A stretch of DNA of 64,000 nt from positions 9,744,001-9,808,000 of the forward strand of contig CATNEN010000038.1 of the NCBI GenBank assembly GCA_950097015.1, given 5' to 3'. Position 1 is the stretch's first letter. Each line of letters opens with the position of its first letter. The notes beneath the pieces were generated by a model. That model ran no database searches, was not told the DNA's origin, and worked only from the letters and a program-made list of their open reading frames with translations. The position numbers were made by a program, and so were the translations under genes. This stretch comes from Macrostomum hystrix (taxonomy: Eukaryota > Platyhelminthes > Macrostomidae). Positions 1 through 11,896 of the stretch are shown in pieces.

Positions 1-605
1 CAAATGCGCTCACCTCTTAGACAGACAAAGTCAACTCTCAGACAGTCAAATTCGCATGTTAGAAAGACAAAGTCACCTGTTAGACAGACGCAGTCACCTG
101 TTAGACAGACAAAGTAACCTGTTAGAAAGACACATTCACTTGTTAGACAGACAAAGTCACCTGTTAGACAGACAAAGTCACCTGTTAGACAGACAAAGTC
201 CCCTGTTAGACAGACAAAGTCACCTGTTAGACAGACAAAGTCACCTGTTAGACAGACAAAGTCACCTGTTAGACAGACAAAGTCACCTGTTAGACAGACA
301 CATTCACCTGTTAGACAGACGCAGTCACCTGTTAGACAGACACATTCACTTGTTAGACAGACGCAGTCACCTGTTAGACAGACAAAGTCACCTGTTAGAC
401 AGACAAAGTCACCTGTTAGACAGACACATTCACCTGTTAGACAGACACATTCACCTGTTAGACAGACAAAGTCACCTGTTAGACAGACACATTCACCTGT
501 TAGACAGACACATTCACCTGTTAGACAGACAAAGTCACCTGTTAGACGCACGTGTTCACCTGTTAGACATACACGTTCAGCTGAGCTGTTAGACAGACAG
601 ACACC
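1..605. repeat. Minisatellite, 21-bp period
   Basis: About 28 units with core CCTGTTAGACAGACAAAG; variants replace the AAAG end with CATT or GCAG. It begins at the window edge and stops about 25 bp from the donor of the candidate PHKA exon, so it is probably intronic. The 178-residue open frame through it is only a consequence of the period being a multiple of three. Confidence 0.95.
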
Positions 606-628
606 CGTTAAACAAATCTAAAGCTTAC

Positions 629-961
629 AGTCCTCATCGGATTGCAGAAGCTCAGAAGACAGCTCATGCGAAATCATCTCTACTGGCTTATGATTTCTAA
701 GTTGAGAGCCGAAGCTGGAAGTCTCTTCGGTGTAGGCGTTGATAGCGTGCTCCTGGCCGTGCAGCTCAGCCGATACCGCAGTGCTCAGCATGATGGACAT
801 CAGGCGCTTCGAAGACGCACGCTGCTGCTGCGGCAGTGTATGGAGATGTTTCTCTGCTGGCTTCACAGCAACAACCGTGCTAGAAATTGAAGGTGGATCG
901 AGAGGTTTTGACCTTCTGAAGCGAGCCTGCCGGTGCCGCAAGCCGCTGGATGAGACTGCTC
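629..961 (-). CDS. PHKA: Candidate further PHKA exon (variable linker)
   Basis: An open frame on the minus strand runs through this segment and ends at a good donor (GACT/GTAAGC at 629). An acceptor at 961 (GGCAG/GAGC) gives the phase needed to continue from the exon ending at 2572. The residues are Ser/Lys/Glu-rich, for example GAVSSSGLRHR and MLSTAVSAELHG, and do not match the conserved kinase subunit blocks, as expected for the poorly conserved linker after the SFVDP motif. An alternative acceptor near 1045 would read only about 18 residues to a TAA, giving a truncated protein. Which is used cannot be decided from sequence alone. Confidence 0.35.
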
Positions 962-1044
962 CTGCCAGCAGCTCCGCTACAATGCGACGCGAGATTGCTG
1001 CTTTAATCCGAAGATGAAGGCTCTGAGGGCGGTAGCTTCTCAAA

Positions 1045-2530
1045 GGCTACACTTGAGGATTAGTGGGTGTGTGAAGGCTACATCTGGGGATTAGTGGGTG
1101 TGGGAAGGCTACATCTGGGGATTAGTGGGTGTGGGAAGGCTACGTCTGGGATTAGTGGGTGTGGGAAGGCTACATCTGGGGATTAGTGGGGGTGGGAAGG
1201 CTACGTCTGGGATTAGTAGGTGTGGGAAGGCTACACTTTTGGCTTAGTGGGGTGGGAAGGCTACGTCTGGGATTAGTGGGGGTGGGAAGGCTACGTCTGG
1301 GATTAGTGGGGGTGGGAAGGCTACACTTTTGGCTTAGTGGGGGTGGGAAGGCTACACTTTTGGCTTAGTGGGGGTGGGAAGGCTACGTCTGGGATTAGTG
1401 GGTGTGGGAAGGCTACACTTGGGATTAGTGGGAAGGTGGGAAGGTGGCAAGGCTACACTTGGGATTAGTGGGGGTGGGAAGGCTACGTCTGGGATTAGTG
1501 GGTGTGGGAAGGCTACACTTTTGGCTTAGTGGGGTGGGAAGGCTACGTCTGGGATTAGTGGGGGTGGGAAGGCTACGTCTGGGATTAGTGGGGGTGGGAA
1601 GGCTACACTTTTGGCTTAGTGGGGGTGGGAAGGCTACACTTTTGGCTTAGTGGGGGTGGGAAGGCTACGTCTGGGATTAGTGGGTGTGGGAAGGCTACAC
1701 TTGGGATTAGTGGGAAGGTGGGAAGGTGGGAAGGCTACACTTGATTAGTGGGGGTGGGAAGGCTACACTTGGGATTAGTGGGGGGTGGGAAGGCTACATC
1801 TGGGGATTAGTGGGTGTGGGAAGGCTACATCTGGGGATTAGTGGGGGTGGGAAGGCTCCGTCTGGGATTAGTAGGTGTGGGAAGGCTACACTTTTGGCTT
1901 AGTGGGGGTGGGAAGGCTACGTCTGGGATTAGTGGGTGTGGGAAGGCTACACTTTTGGATTAGTGGGGGTGGGAAGGCTACACTTTTGGCTTAGTGGGGG
2001 TGGGAAGGCTACACTTGATTAGTGGGGGTGGGAAGGCTACACTTTTGGATTAGTGGGGGTGGGAAGGCTACACTTTTGGATTAGTGGGGGTGGGAAGGCT
2101 ACACTTTTGGATTAGTGGGGTGGGAAGGCTACACTTTTGGCTTAGTGGGGGTGGGAAGGCTACACTTTTGGATTAGTGGAGGTGGGAAGGCTACACTTTT
2201 GGATTAGTGGGGGTGGGAAGGCTACACTTTTGGATTAGGGGGGGTGGGAAGGCTACACTTTTGGATTAGGGGGGGTGGGAAGGCTACGTCTGGTATTAGT
2301 GGGTGTGGGAAGGCTACATATGGAGATTAGTGGGTGTGGGAAGGCTACACTTGATTAGTGGGGGTGGGAAGGCTACACTTGATTAGTGGGGGTGGGAAGG
2401 CTACACTTGATTAGTGGGGGTGGGAAGGCTACACTTGGGATTAGTGGGGGTGGGAAGGCTACGTCTGGGATTAGTGGGTGTGGGAAGGCTACACCTGGGG
2501 ATTAGTTGGTGTGTGAAGGCTGCACCTGGT
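1045..2530. repeat. Minisatellite, about 30-bp period
   Basis: About 48 units with core GTGGGAAGGCTACACTTTTG alternating with a GTGGGAAGGCTACGTCTGGG form. A block of roughly 290 bp (around 1160-1440) recurs at about 1450-1720, a sign of higher-order duplication. It lies in the PHKA intron after the exon ending at 2572. Confidence 0.95.
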
Positions 2531-2571
2531 AGTCAGATATTCTACTTCCTATTTCCATTAGCTCCACTTAC

Positions 2572-5500
2572 CGGCCTTCTGCGGATCCACGAAGCTCATG
2601 CTGGTGACGCAGCTGGTGCCGACAAAGTCGGCCAGCTTGCCCAGTGTCACTCTGGGCAGATGAGAAAATGTTGGGAAGGCAACAAAAAAATATTAAATTA
2701 ATGTGGCGTCATACCTAAAACCTTAGAACTAAATTGTAATGCAAGTGGTTGGATCTATTCGAGAACTTGATTGACAGACCTCATCAAACAGCTATAAATT
2801 TGTTAGACTGACTATTTAATCCCTACAAAACAGACAGAAAACTGTTAGACAGTACATAGCAACCTGTTAGACAGTACATAGCAACCTGTTAGGCAGTCAA
2901 TAGCAACCTGTTAGACAGTACACAGCAACATGTTAGGCAGTACATAGCAACCTGTTAGGCAGTACATAGCAACATGTTAGGCAGTACATAGCAACATGTT
3001 AGGCAGTACATAGCAACATGTTAGGCAGTACATAGCAACATGTTAGGCAGTACATAGCAACCTGTTAGACAGTACACAGCAACATGTTAGGCAGTACATA
3101 GCAACATGTTAGGCAGTACATAGCAACCTGTTAGGCAGTACATAGCAACATGTTAGGCAGTACACAGCAACATGTTAGACAGTACACAGCAACCTGTTAG
3201 ACAGTACACAGCAACATGTTAGACAGACCCATCAACCTATGAGACAGTACATAAAGCAACCTGTTAGACAGTACATAAAGCAACCTGTTAGACGAGTCAA
3301 AAGGACGCTCAGATTGCATGTGTTGCGTTAAGCACCCACCTTGTCCCATTGATGTGGCCGCTCTGCAGCTTCTTAACCGTGGCATAGAATGCCGGATGCA
3401 CAGGCTGTACCAGATCCGAGCAGCCAAAGTACCAGTTAAACACTGGCACAATGAACAGAGGCCGGCTAACAGCTGACCAGGTGCGGCGCAGGAAGGACAC
3501 ATTGGTACGAAACTGGTCCAGTAGGAATTCAATATCCAGGCTCAGATAGAAGGAGTGATGGTCAAAGAACTGCGGCGTGAAGGCCAGGGTCTGGCTGCCA
3601 ACAACGTAGAGCCGCGAGGAGGCCAGGATGCCAACATCGTTGGAGGTCCGTCCAGACAGGCCCAACTCGGGGCAGCTACCGAGCAGCCGGTAGAGGTGTC
3701 CGAGCAGCCAAGCTGGCTGCAGGACGATGCCAGTGTCCTGGCTGACCTCCGTAAAGTCTTGAACGCAGCGAAGGCCCAGCTGCGTCTCCAGGATGCTCTT
3801 GATTCTGGCGTCCTCGGCAATCATCACCACCTGAGGATATCGCTTATGGAGCTTTATTTAAAATGCGAATTGAAGTATTATATTTCCAGGGGGCTGTGGG
3901 CAATGATGCATCAACTGTAAAATATGCGATTTTAATGGGGCCTGAATGCGGATTCGAACCAAGGGACTGCACCACTTTTATGATCCGAATAATTATCAAC
4001 GATAAGACACCTCGACTGTTAGGATTATGTAAAAAAGTTAGACCCAAAAACAATTAAACACATCAAACAATTGGACTTTTAATGAAAATCATGGATCCCT
4101 TAACTAGCTTATAGATTAACATGATTAAAATGGGATATTTTAAGGAATTTCAATCCGCAGGTATGAGACTAACAAAGACAGAATCACCTGTACAACCAGG
4201 TCAGGTTTAGCCTCAATGCACAGACGCCTCCCAATGGGATCAATTTCCTGCGGCCTGAGGCAGCCGTCCCCAATGAGGCGGCAAACAATGTACAGCGACT
4301 GTGACCACAGGTGCGGCACAGTGCCAACCGGCACCCTGTCCTGACTGCCCGGATTTGCAACTTCAGCTTTAACCAAGTGAGCCGGAACGGCGTAGGACTC
4401 CGGCACTACAGGGAGGCCGTCTGCATTCGTGAGCACGAGCTCAGCCAGCCTGTCAGAGTACAGCTGGGCCCTGCCGGAGTCGCCGGAGAAGTAGGCGTCA
4501 AGCAGCAGGTAGCAGAAGAAGAGCGGCCATTCGCACTCGATGCTCTCGAATTGTTTCAGCTCGCACGGCTCGTAGTAGAGCCGGCTGACGTCCTCCAGGG
4601 CGGTGCGGTAGCCGTCGCGGAGGAAGCGGCAGCAGCCGTACCTGACACGGTGTGGGTGGTTCAGGAGAGAGTGACAGGCGAGAAGCGAACTTAGGGAGAG
4701 AAGACTAGAGGGAGTTAGGGAGAGAGGAGATTGGGTAAGAGGAGACTAGGGAGAGGAGGCTGGGGAGAGGAGGCTGGGGGAGAGGAGGCTGGGGGAGAGG
4801 AGGCTGGGGGAGAGGAGGCTGGGGAAGAGACTGCGAAGAGGAGACTGGGGAAGAGGAGACTGGGGAAGAAGAAACTGGGGAAGAGGAGACTGGGGAAGAG
4901 GAGACTAGGGAAGAGGAGACTGGGGAAGAGGAGACTGGGGAAGAGGAGACTGGGGAAGAGGAGACTGGGGAAGAGGAGACTGGGGAAGAGGAGACTGGGG
5001 AAGAGGAGACTGGGGAAGAGGAGACTGGGGAAGAGGAGACTGGGGAAGAGGAGACTGGGGGAAGGGGTAGTGAGCAAGGTAGAGGGAAATGAAGAGGAAA
5101 TACAATACAATTTGTGAAGGGCAGAGAGTCCGACTCACAGACAAATAAATACAAATTCAGTGCATATTGAGCGCAGCAATCTAGTTACGGGTTATGTTGG
5201 ATTCAGACAAAAACGTCGCTGCTCACCTGCCCTCCAGCTTCGCCACGATGTAGTTCCTCGTGGCGGCGATAATGCTTTCGTTGTCCACAGCGAATGCTGG
5301 GTAGCCGATGATGGACAACAGGCCGGCGTCCGTCTCTTTTGAGCAGCTCTCCCTGGGCAGCATGCTCTCTAGCACGGCTGCGCAATTCTGCGAATCGTCG
5401 CTGAGGACGTGAACAACAGCGCGGGAGCTACCGCTGCTGCCGAATAGGTCCAGCTCTGACAGTGCCTCCATGGCAGCCTTCGCCATGCCAACGGAGGTGG

Positions 5501-6802
5501 AATTGAGCTCGGGCTGGCCGTGGTTGGTCTTGTCTCCCCGCTCCCAGATGCCGTAGTCGCAGACTGTATATGCTGAGTCGATGTACAGCACAAGATTCTG
5601 CACAAAGGCGGCCTCCTCGGCGGTGTAGATGAGCACAAGACCGGAGGCGGTCATCTGGGCCAGTGCCAGCAGGTACAGGGACACGGCATCCAGCTGCAGG
5701 TGGCCGTACTTGCCATCGCCAGTCACCGAGTCTCTGTGCGAGGCCGAGAATTTGCAGTGCAGAGAGTCTGCCGGCTGCCTGCTTAACTGCAGGGATGGGG
5801 ATTTTAGTGTGACTGTAGGGATGGGAATATCACTGTGACTTTAGGGATGGGGATTTCACAGTGACTGTAGGGATGGGGTTTTCACAGGGACTGCAGGGAT
5901 GGGGATTTTAGTGGGACTGTAGGGATGGGGATTTCACAGTGACTGTAGGGATGGGGATTTCACAGTGACTGTAGGGATGGGGATTTCACAGGGACTGCAG
6001 GGATGGGGATTTTACAGTGACTGTAGGGATGGGGATTTCACTGTGACTGTAGGGATGGGGATTTTACAGTGACTGTAGGGATGGGGATTTCACAGGGACT
6101 GCAGGGATGGGGATTTTACAGTGACTGTAGGGATGGGGATTTCACAGTGACTGTAGGGATGGGGATTTCACAGTGACTGTAGGGATGGGGATTTCACAGT
6201 GACTGTAGGGATGGGGATTTTACAGTGACTGTAGGGATGGGGATTTCACAGGGACTGCAGGGATGGGGATTTCACAGTGACTGTAGGGATGGGGATTTCA
6301 CAGTGACTGTAGGGATGGGGATTTCACAGGGACTGTAGGGATGGGGATTTCACAGTGACTGTAGATATGGGGATTTCACAGTGACTGTAGGGATGGGGAT
6401 TTCACTGTGACCGAAGGGATGGGGATTTTAGTGGGACTGTAGGGATGGGGATTTTAGTGGGACTGTAGGGATGGGGATTTCACTGTGACTTTAGGGGTGG
6501 GATTTAACCTTGAAGCGCTCGAGCTTGTCGGCTTGACGCATCAGGCAGACCAGCAGGCTGCGCATGCAGGTGGACACCCGGCCTTCCAGATCGCACTGTC
6601 GAGCTCGATCTTCGTCAACCTCGGCGATCTTCTTGTAGGCTAAAGTCAGCGCCCACACTGACATGGCGGCGTACGTGTTGTCCCGAATGTATGCATGGTT
6701 CTGATGCTCACTTCTACTAAAAAGACCGGTAATGGAGTCCTGGCGGTTCAGGATTGTCTCTACTACCAGTCTGTAGTAGTAGTCTAGTGACTGCCTTCGA
6801 GA
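2572..6802 (-). CDS. PHKA: Phosphorylase b kinase regulatory subunit alpha, 5' half (five exons)
   Basis: Regulatory alpha-type subunit of phosphorylase kinase, the cytosolic complex that activates glycogen phosphorylase. Exons in coding order, all on the minus strand: 6802-6509, 5786-5227, 4641-4188, 3830-3340, 2651-2572; the phases join without a break (0,0,2,0,2,1) to give about 626 residues. Seen motifs include a [17 protein letters not shown] block, [52 protein letters not shown] and DFVGTSC, in the family's order, covering the N-terminal glucoamylase-like (GH15-type) domain. The ERGDKTN form and the PDLVVQ block favour alpha over beta. The true start codon is not found: exon 6802 begins at an acceptor, so a short 5' exon lies upstream in the AT-rich DNA. 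The remaining C-terminal half is outside the window except for a possible exon at 629-961. Each intron but one holds a different minisatellite. Confidence 0.9.
2830..3298. repeat. Minisatellite, 22-bp period
   Basis: About 20 units with core GCAACATGTTAGGCAGTACA. It fills most of the PHKA intron between exons 3830-3340 and 2651-2572. It shares the TTAGRCAG core with the arrays at 1-605, 10757 and 11897. Confidence 0.95.
3884..4010 (-). mobile_element. SINE fragment, tRNA-derived
   Basis: Read on the minus strand, a B-box-like GGTTCGAATCC is followed about 60 bp later by CATTGCCCACAGCCCCCTGG. That tail matches the 3' end of the SINE-A copies at 21291 and 62700. It occupies the 357-bp PHKA intron 3831-4187, the only long PHKA intron here without a minisatellite. 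The head differs from that of SINE-A, so it may be a chimeric or related family. Confidence 0.55.
4690..5065. repeat. Minisatellite, 15-bp period
   Basis: About 24 units with core GAGGAGACTGGGGAA; the first units are diverged GGAGAGGAGGCTG forms. It lies in the PHKA intron 4642-5226. Open frames on both strands reflect the period being a multiple of three. Confidence 0.95.
5787..6508. repeat. Minisatellite, 26-bp period, forming a whole intron
   Basis: About 27 units with core GTGACTGTAGGGATGGGGAT. The array runs from the donor of PHKA exon 6802-6509 to the acceptor of exon 5786-5227, so the 722-bp intron is essentially all repeat. On the transcribed strand every unit contains CCCATCCCTACAGT or CCCATCCCTGCAGT, which is the same sequence as the real acceptor. 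Confidence 0.95.
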
Positions 6803-8600
6803 CTGAAAGCATTGGAAAAAGCCTGGGTTAATAATACACTTGTCAGCACAAAGATCAAGAGCAAATCAAAGCAAATAAAAAAGGATTATTTCTGTTTGAA
6901 AGTTTTTTATCTATGTGCCAACAAAGAGTTAGTACATTATTATTATAGGTGTTTTATATTTGGAAACTAGTGATTCTAAATAAATTCAGTAGTGACTATC
7001 CGAATGAAATTCTGACAAAATAACTAGTATTTGCTACTTATTTACTTCAAGGATCTTATCTAATATAGATGAAAATAAGTATTTGAAAATGCACTAAGCA
7101 AAATTTAAGTTTAATTTAAAATAAATAATAGCAAACAAATATTTTATACTACTAAGTAGCCAGCAAAAATTTAGGCTAGAAATAACATGTCTCTACATCA
7201 TAAGATACCTAAATATAGGCTACACCAATTTGCTAAAAAAGAAGAATTTTTTGCTTCATTAAATCATAACTTGTAAGGTTTTCTTACTTGTTTTTATTAT
7301 ATATTGCCTTAAAACTTTTACAGATCAGAACAATATATGATATATAAATATGAATTCATACAAAGGCGTTGAAAATGAAGGCCAATGAATAAAAGATGCC
7401 AGGATTTTTTGCAATCATTACTGTTAGAATTAAAAGAATGACTTTCTACCTCCAAAATCTTATTCTCGAATGTTTAGTATAGGAAAAATATATAACTTTA
7501 TTAAAAATTTAATAATCTTTCACCACCACAAACAATTTTATCACAGTTATTAAAATATAATTCTGTTTTATCTGAAACTGTACGTTAGAATTGCGGCCAT
7601 GATAAATGCATGCTTATGTTTGAATTATTTCGCGGTAAAGAAGTGGACGTACTATAACAATAATATTCGTAATTTTATGTAATAGTATAAATTAAATGTA
7701 TTTAAATATTTAAATGACTGTGCTGAGGCTACCGATGCTTTTTTGTTTCTTTTTTGTCTTTTTATCGGTTTTGTTGCGCGCTCTACGTGCCGAATTGTTA
7801 AAATTGGCATCTGTCACGGGACACAAGTATATATATCATGGTAATTAATGCAAAGGATGCAAAGTGCGAGCTGAGCGAGTGTAAAACTGTTACAACCTTT
7901 TATCGCAAAAAACATGACGCACATTTGCTGTCTAGTAATGATTAATAAGTTTATGTATTAGCTTGGATTAATAACAACAGCACTAATCGAATTTCATAAC
8001 AAATAATTATCACGTATGTGTAAAGCCGGATGACATCCATTGAGGCAGTGCACAAATCGCATGATCGCATGGTCGACTGATCTACTCCATTGCATGCAAT
8101 TGCATATATACGAGTATTACATATATGAGTGCAGTTTAATAAACATGAGTTCTCAGCAGCTCTCGATAATCAATAATAAATCTCAGCAACAACACGATAA
8201 TATAGCACTCAAATAAATTAGGGCTACTTAAGCAGCTTTGATGTAGCTAAAATTGGGTCCTTTGAATCACAGGAAAATCACCACCGTAATTAATGCGAAA
8301 ATCATGCGCGACAGTTTCACATAATGCATCACATTTAGCAGCGAATTAAATGATTATCGCGCGCGAAAGCTAATTTGATACATGTATAGTTGCTATACTG
8401 CGCTGTGCCTGATGATTGATATGCTTTGAGCTATATTTCAATATTTACAGCCTTCTTGTTTGTATAGACGTTATCTATACAAGCTATCACGCAATGTGTA
8501 TGAAGGCAGCTCTTGTGTGATACATTTTATTTTTTAATGAGCTTGATCTCGGAAGATAATAACTTAAAAAATATGATTGACTATGATGCGAACTACATGA
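6803..8600. other. AT-rich spacer, no gene seen
   Basis: Low-GC DNA without long open frames on either strand and without obvious repeats. The PHKA promoter and first exon are expected in or upstream of this stretch on the minus strand, but no start could be fixed. Confidence 0.6.
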
Positions 8601-8619
8601 CCTACCCACATGCTTGTAA

Positions 8620-8765
8620 TTTGAGACAGGGGATATGAGAGATGAGGCCAGGGAGAAATGAGACGCGGGAGAGATGGGCAGGGTAGAGAAAAAATGAGCT
8701 AAGTGGTAAAAACAGAAGTGAGATCAGATGAGGCAGGAAAGAGATGGGACTGGTGAGATATTTAG
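8620..8765. repeat. Degenerate GAGACAGGG-type minisatellite remnant
   Basis: Imperfect repeats of GAGATGAGRCAGGG-like sequence, the same motif as the large array at 58595-59650. Too diverged to give a firm period. Confidence 0.5.
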
Positions 8766-9418
8766 CAGCAGTTTGTAACTTCGCGTAATATGATGGCCTA
8801 TTGGGTCTGATCGAGCTGGTTGCTGACCCCTCATCCAGATAGATTTGTTGACTCATCAGTTTGATCGAAGGTCATAAGTTTTTAATAGTACAATGGTGAC
8901 AGCGTCACAGCATTGTGAAGCTGCTGTCACGTGACTGTAAGTGGCCTTCTCTCAGTGTTGTGCATGAGAAGCTGAGACACTAACTTGGAGGTCATGTACT
9001 CGTACACAGTGCATAGAAAAGTAAACACGAGAGCATGAAAGTGTACTAATCCCTGGGTGCAGTGGCTGTCATCATCGGACAGTGAAGTGACTGTAGGAGT
9101 GAGGGAATGTGATTTGCAAGTACACTTCGTCCACTCAGTTTTTTTCCAGTTCTGTCATTCTCGGTTGCTTTGCAGAGGAAAAAAGGAAAAATGCATGGTC
9201 TCAATACATTGGCCTCACACTGCAGGTGAGTGTTTCCCAAACACTTTAATTAGTGCGCGCTTTGCCGAGGGCAATTTTATGCTAACAATCTTGCTTTGTC
9301 CTTTCCACGCTCTCATTTTGGCCCGTTTAGAGGAATAAAAGTGCAGATGTGCAAGTCACTATAAATTTATTCTTCAACAATTTAGGTGCATTTGTGAAGG
9401 GGTCCTATCTATCTGATA

Positions 9419-9460
9419 TTAGACAGGTATCAGGGTTTTAGGGCTATCAGGGTATCAGGG
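9419..9460. repeat. Left part of a split 19-bp minisatellite
   Basis: GACAGGTATCAGGG and GGTATCAGGG units stop where the reverse transcriptase fragment begins; the same array resumes after its (TTG)n tail at 10757. Confidence 0.75.
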
Positions 9461-10757
9461 CTCGTCGGTTTTCAACCGACTGCTTCTCGATCGCCTGCAG
9501 TCGGTGCTGGACCCGTACCTCCGTTACGAGCAGAACGGGTTCCGGCCACAGCGCGGTACAGTAACCCAGATCCTCGCACTCCGCCGTGTCATCGAGGAGG
9601 CGCGCATCCGCCAGTCAACGCTGATCGTCGTGTTTGTCGACTTCCGCAAGGCGTTTGACTCGGTGTCGAGGGCCGCGCTTCCACTAGTCCTTCGTGCCTA
9701 CCGGGTCCCAGAGCAGCTAGTCGCCGCTGTCATGTCGCTGTATCGCGACACGCGCGCTGCTGTTGTTACGGCGGACGGCCTGTCCGACCTGTTTGCCACC
9801 TCGTCAGGAGTGCTGCAGGGCGACACGCTGGCCCCGTTCCTCTTCGTGCTTCTCCTGGACAGCTTCGGACTGCGCTCCCCTCGGCTGAAGACGGCTTCCT
9901 GCTACGCAGACGCATCGGTCGCCGCCACGATGAGAAGCGCCTCAGTGTGCTTGGCTACGCCGACGACCTCGCCCTCCTGTCCTCGACTGTCGAAGGTGCC
10001 CAGCGCCAGATTGACAGGTTGGCTGAGGTGGCATCAAGCGTCGGCCTAGTGATCAACACGCTTAAGACCGAGGTGCTGACCGTGCCGGCCGACATCCCAG
10101 CGGACCTGACGTGCCGCGGCGCAGACGGGCAGATCATCTCGCTCGCACGCTGCCAGCGCTTCACTTACCTCGGCGGTCTGGTGCCCAACGTGGAAGACGA
10201 CATCCGGCGGCGCAGAGGACTCGCATGGGCGGCCTACCGTTCGATCCGGGCCGTCCTCCAGTCCACAGCGCTGCCTGACCGCCAGAGGGCTCGGCTGTGG
10301 CAGGCGGTGATCGAGACCGTCCTGCTGTACAACGCCGAGTCGTGGACGCTGACGGCTACGCTGGAGCGGCAGCTGGACTCGGCGCACTCGGGGCTGCTCC
10401 GTGCGGCCTTTCAAGCTGACGAGAGCGTCGGGACGGAGGCTCTGTACGAGAGAGCTCAGCTGCAACGCCCGTCCACCATCCTGCGCCAGCGACGACTTCG
10501 ACTAGCGGGCCACGTCATTCGGGCCGAAAGCTACTGCCGCCAGCCCGCCCAGGACGTCCTTCTGCTCACCCTGCAGGGCCCGTTCAGGCGCGGCCAGGCT
10601 CGGACCCGCCGCTACGTCGACTGCCTGCTGAGCGACGCCAGGGCGCCCGACACTGCCTCCGGCGCGGACCATGTTCGCGCGCTGGCTCTGCGGCGCATCA
10701 TTTGACGCCGCCCCCCTGACGTTTGGGGCTTGCGTATTTTGTTGTTGTTGTTGTTGT
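9461..10757 (+). mobile_element. Non-LTR retrotransposon, 5'-truncated copy
   Basis: A 5'-truncated LINE-type element with the 3' half of its reverse transcriptase, a short 3' UTR after the stop at 10705 and a (TTG)n tail at 10739-10757. It interrupts a 19-bp minisatellite. Its 3' UTR shares the pattern GACGC-GCC...GCGTA-TTTGTTG with the element at 32053-34725, so both belong to one family. The tail of simple repeats rather than poly(A), and the C-terminal ETVLLYNAESW / LRLAGHVIRAES region, suggest an RTE- or Proto2-like clade; that placement is inference. Confidence 0.85.
9465..10705 (+). pseudogene. Reverse transcriptase, partial and frameshifted
   Basis: The reading frame starts inside the domain (VFNRLLLDRLQ), then shows the NGFRPQRGT block, motif A region FVDFRKAFDSV, SSGVLQGDTLAPFLF and the catalytic GYADDLALLSS. 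After it comes a C-terminal region with ETVLLYNAESWTL and AGHVIRAESYCRQP. One frameshift near 9862 separates motifs A/B from the YADD motif (the second frame opens before 9947). There is no endonuclease domain in this copy. It is a dead copy of a mobile element, not a host gene. Confidence 0.88.
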
Positions 10758-10970
10758 TAGGGTTTTAGACAAGTATCAGGGTGTTAGACAGGTATCAGGG
10801 TGTTAGGCAGGTATCAGGGTATTAGGCAGGTATCAGGGTGTTAGACAGGTATCAGGGTGTTTGGCAGGTATCAGGGTGTTAGACAGGTATCAGGGTGTTA
10901 GACAATTTATCTGGGTGTTAAGCAGGTATCAGGTTAAACAGGTATCAGGTTGGGCAGGTATCATGATTTT
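10757..10970. repeat. Minisatellite, 19-bp period (right part)
   Basis: About 11 units with core GTTAGACAGGTATCAGGGT. It contains the TGTTAGACAG core that also occurs in the arrays at 1-605 and 11897-12090. Confidence 0.85.
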
Positions 10971-10984
10971 ATATCAACCGATCC

Positions 10985-11165
10985 TCCGACCTCCTCCGAT
11001 CCTCCGAGAGGTCGGGAGTTCGAATCTCAGCCAAATGGAAACGATTTGAGCAAGACACAGAATTTCCTTGGTTTGCCTAGACTATCAAGCTGAGAAACGG
11101 TACCTGCAGCATCAACTGCAGGGTAGAAATCAGGGTGGGTGTGGCGCCATAACTAATACGTCCTA
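10985..11165 (+). mobile_element. SINE-B copy, diverged
   Basis: B-box-like GGGAGTTCGAATCTC followed by a GAGCAAGACAC segment and GGTGGGTGTGGCG, in the same order as the better SINE-B copies at 46575 and 63700. The tRNA-like head is only partly kept. Confidence 0.5.
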
Positions 11166-11890
11166 TCTTTGCGACGTAGACACGCGCAGTCTAAAATCTT
11201 TGCTCATTTTTAAGGGGTAATGGAATAGAATTTAACGCAACTGTTGAAGTTTCGGTTAGTTTTGTGTGACTCGTTCCTGAAAAACAAGAGCCTAGTACCT
11301 ACAAGTACCTATTTAATACTTGCCCGCAAATCTGACGAATCTAAAGAGCTTTCAAAGAAAAAGACTGGAGCAGTTCGCACCTAAATACGTGTGTAAATAG
11401 CCTATTTGTCATCGGCTTTTTGCATCTCATTGTTGAGGGTATTTTCCGCTTCTAGGCACTAGTCGCTGGCTGTTCTCACAATTAAATTCCGTATTCAACT
11501 CTCAAAACAGCACACAATTAGGAGTCCAAACAGCTAAACTGTACTCAACACAATTACTCACCCCTGCAGAGCTATTGTTGTCAAGCCGAGCTAATTAAGA
11601 GGCCGGCATTAGCTTTCGGTTAGTCTGTGTGGGGTCTACTGGGGCTAAACATCGGACACTTAACAAAGCCTTTTAAGTATAGGAGAGAGCCATTTGGGAT
11701 CATCCTGTTGTCCTATGTTACGTACGCATGCGCTGGGATTTTCAGTTAAATTGCGTGAGAAAATTGCAGCTAGATTATAATTAAGCTAATTCGGCTGATG
11801 TAACAACTGCTGATTGATAGAAATTGTTAGACATTGTTATTAAAACGGCGCCGACTCAAAGGAAAATAGGCAGGACACCAAACTGCCTTG
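11166..11890. other. Intergenic, nothing recognised
   Basis: No open frame, RNA gene or repeat could be supported here on either strand. Confidence 0.5.
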
Positions 11891-11896
11891 ACATGG

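Noticed and set aside
1-605. Possible CRISPR array, because of regular short repeats
   Set aside because: Units are head-to-tail without unique spacers, and the context is an animal gene intron.
2414-2701. Plus-strand 95-residue frame
   Set aside because: Its first half is the 30-bp array and its second half is antisense to the PHKA exon 2651-2572.
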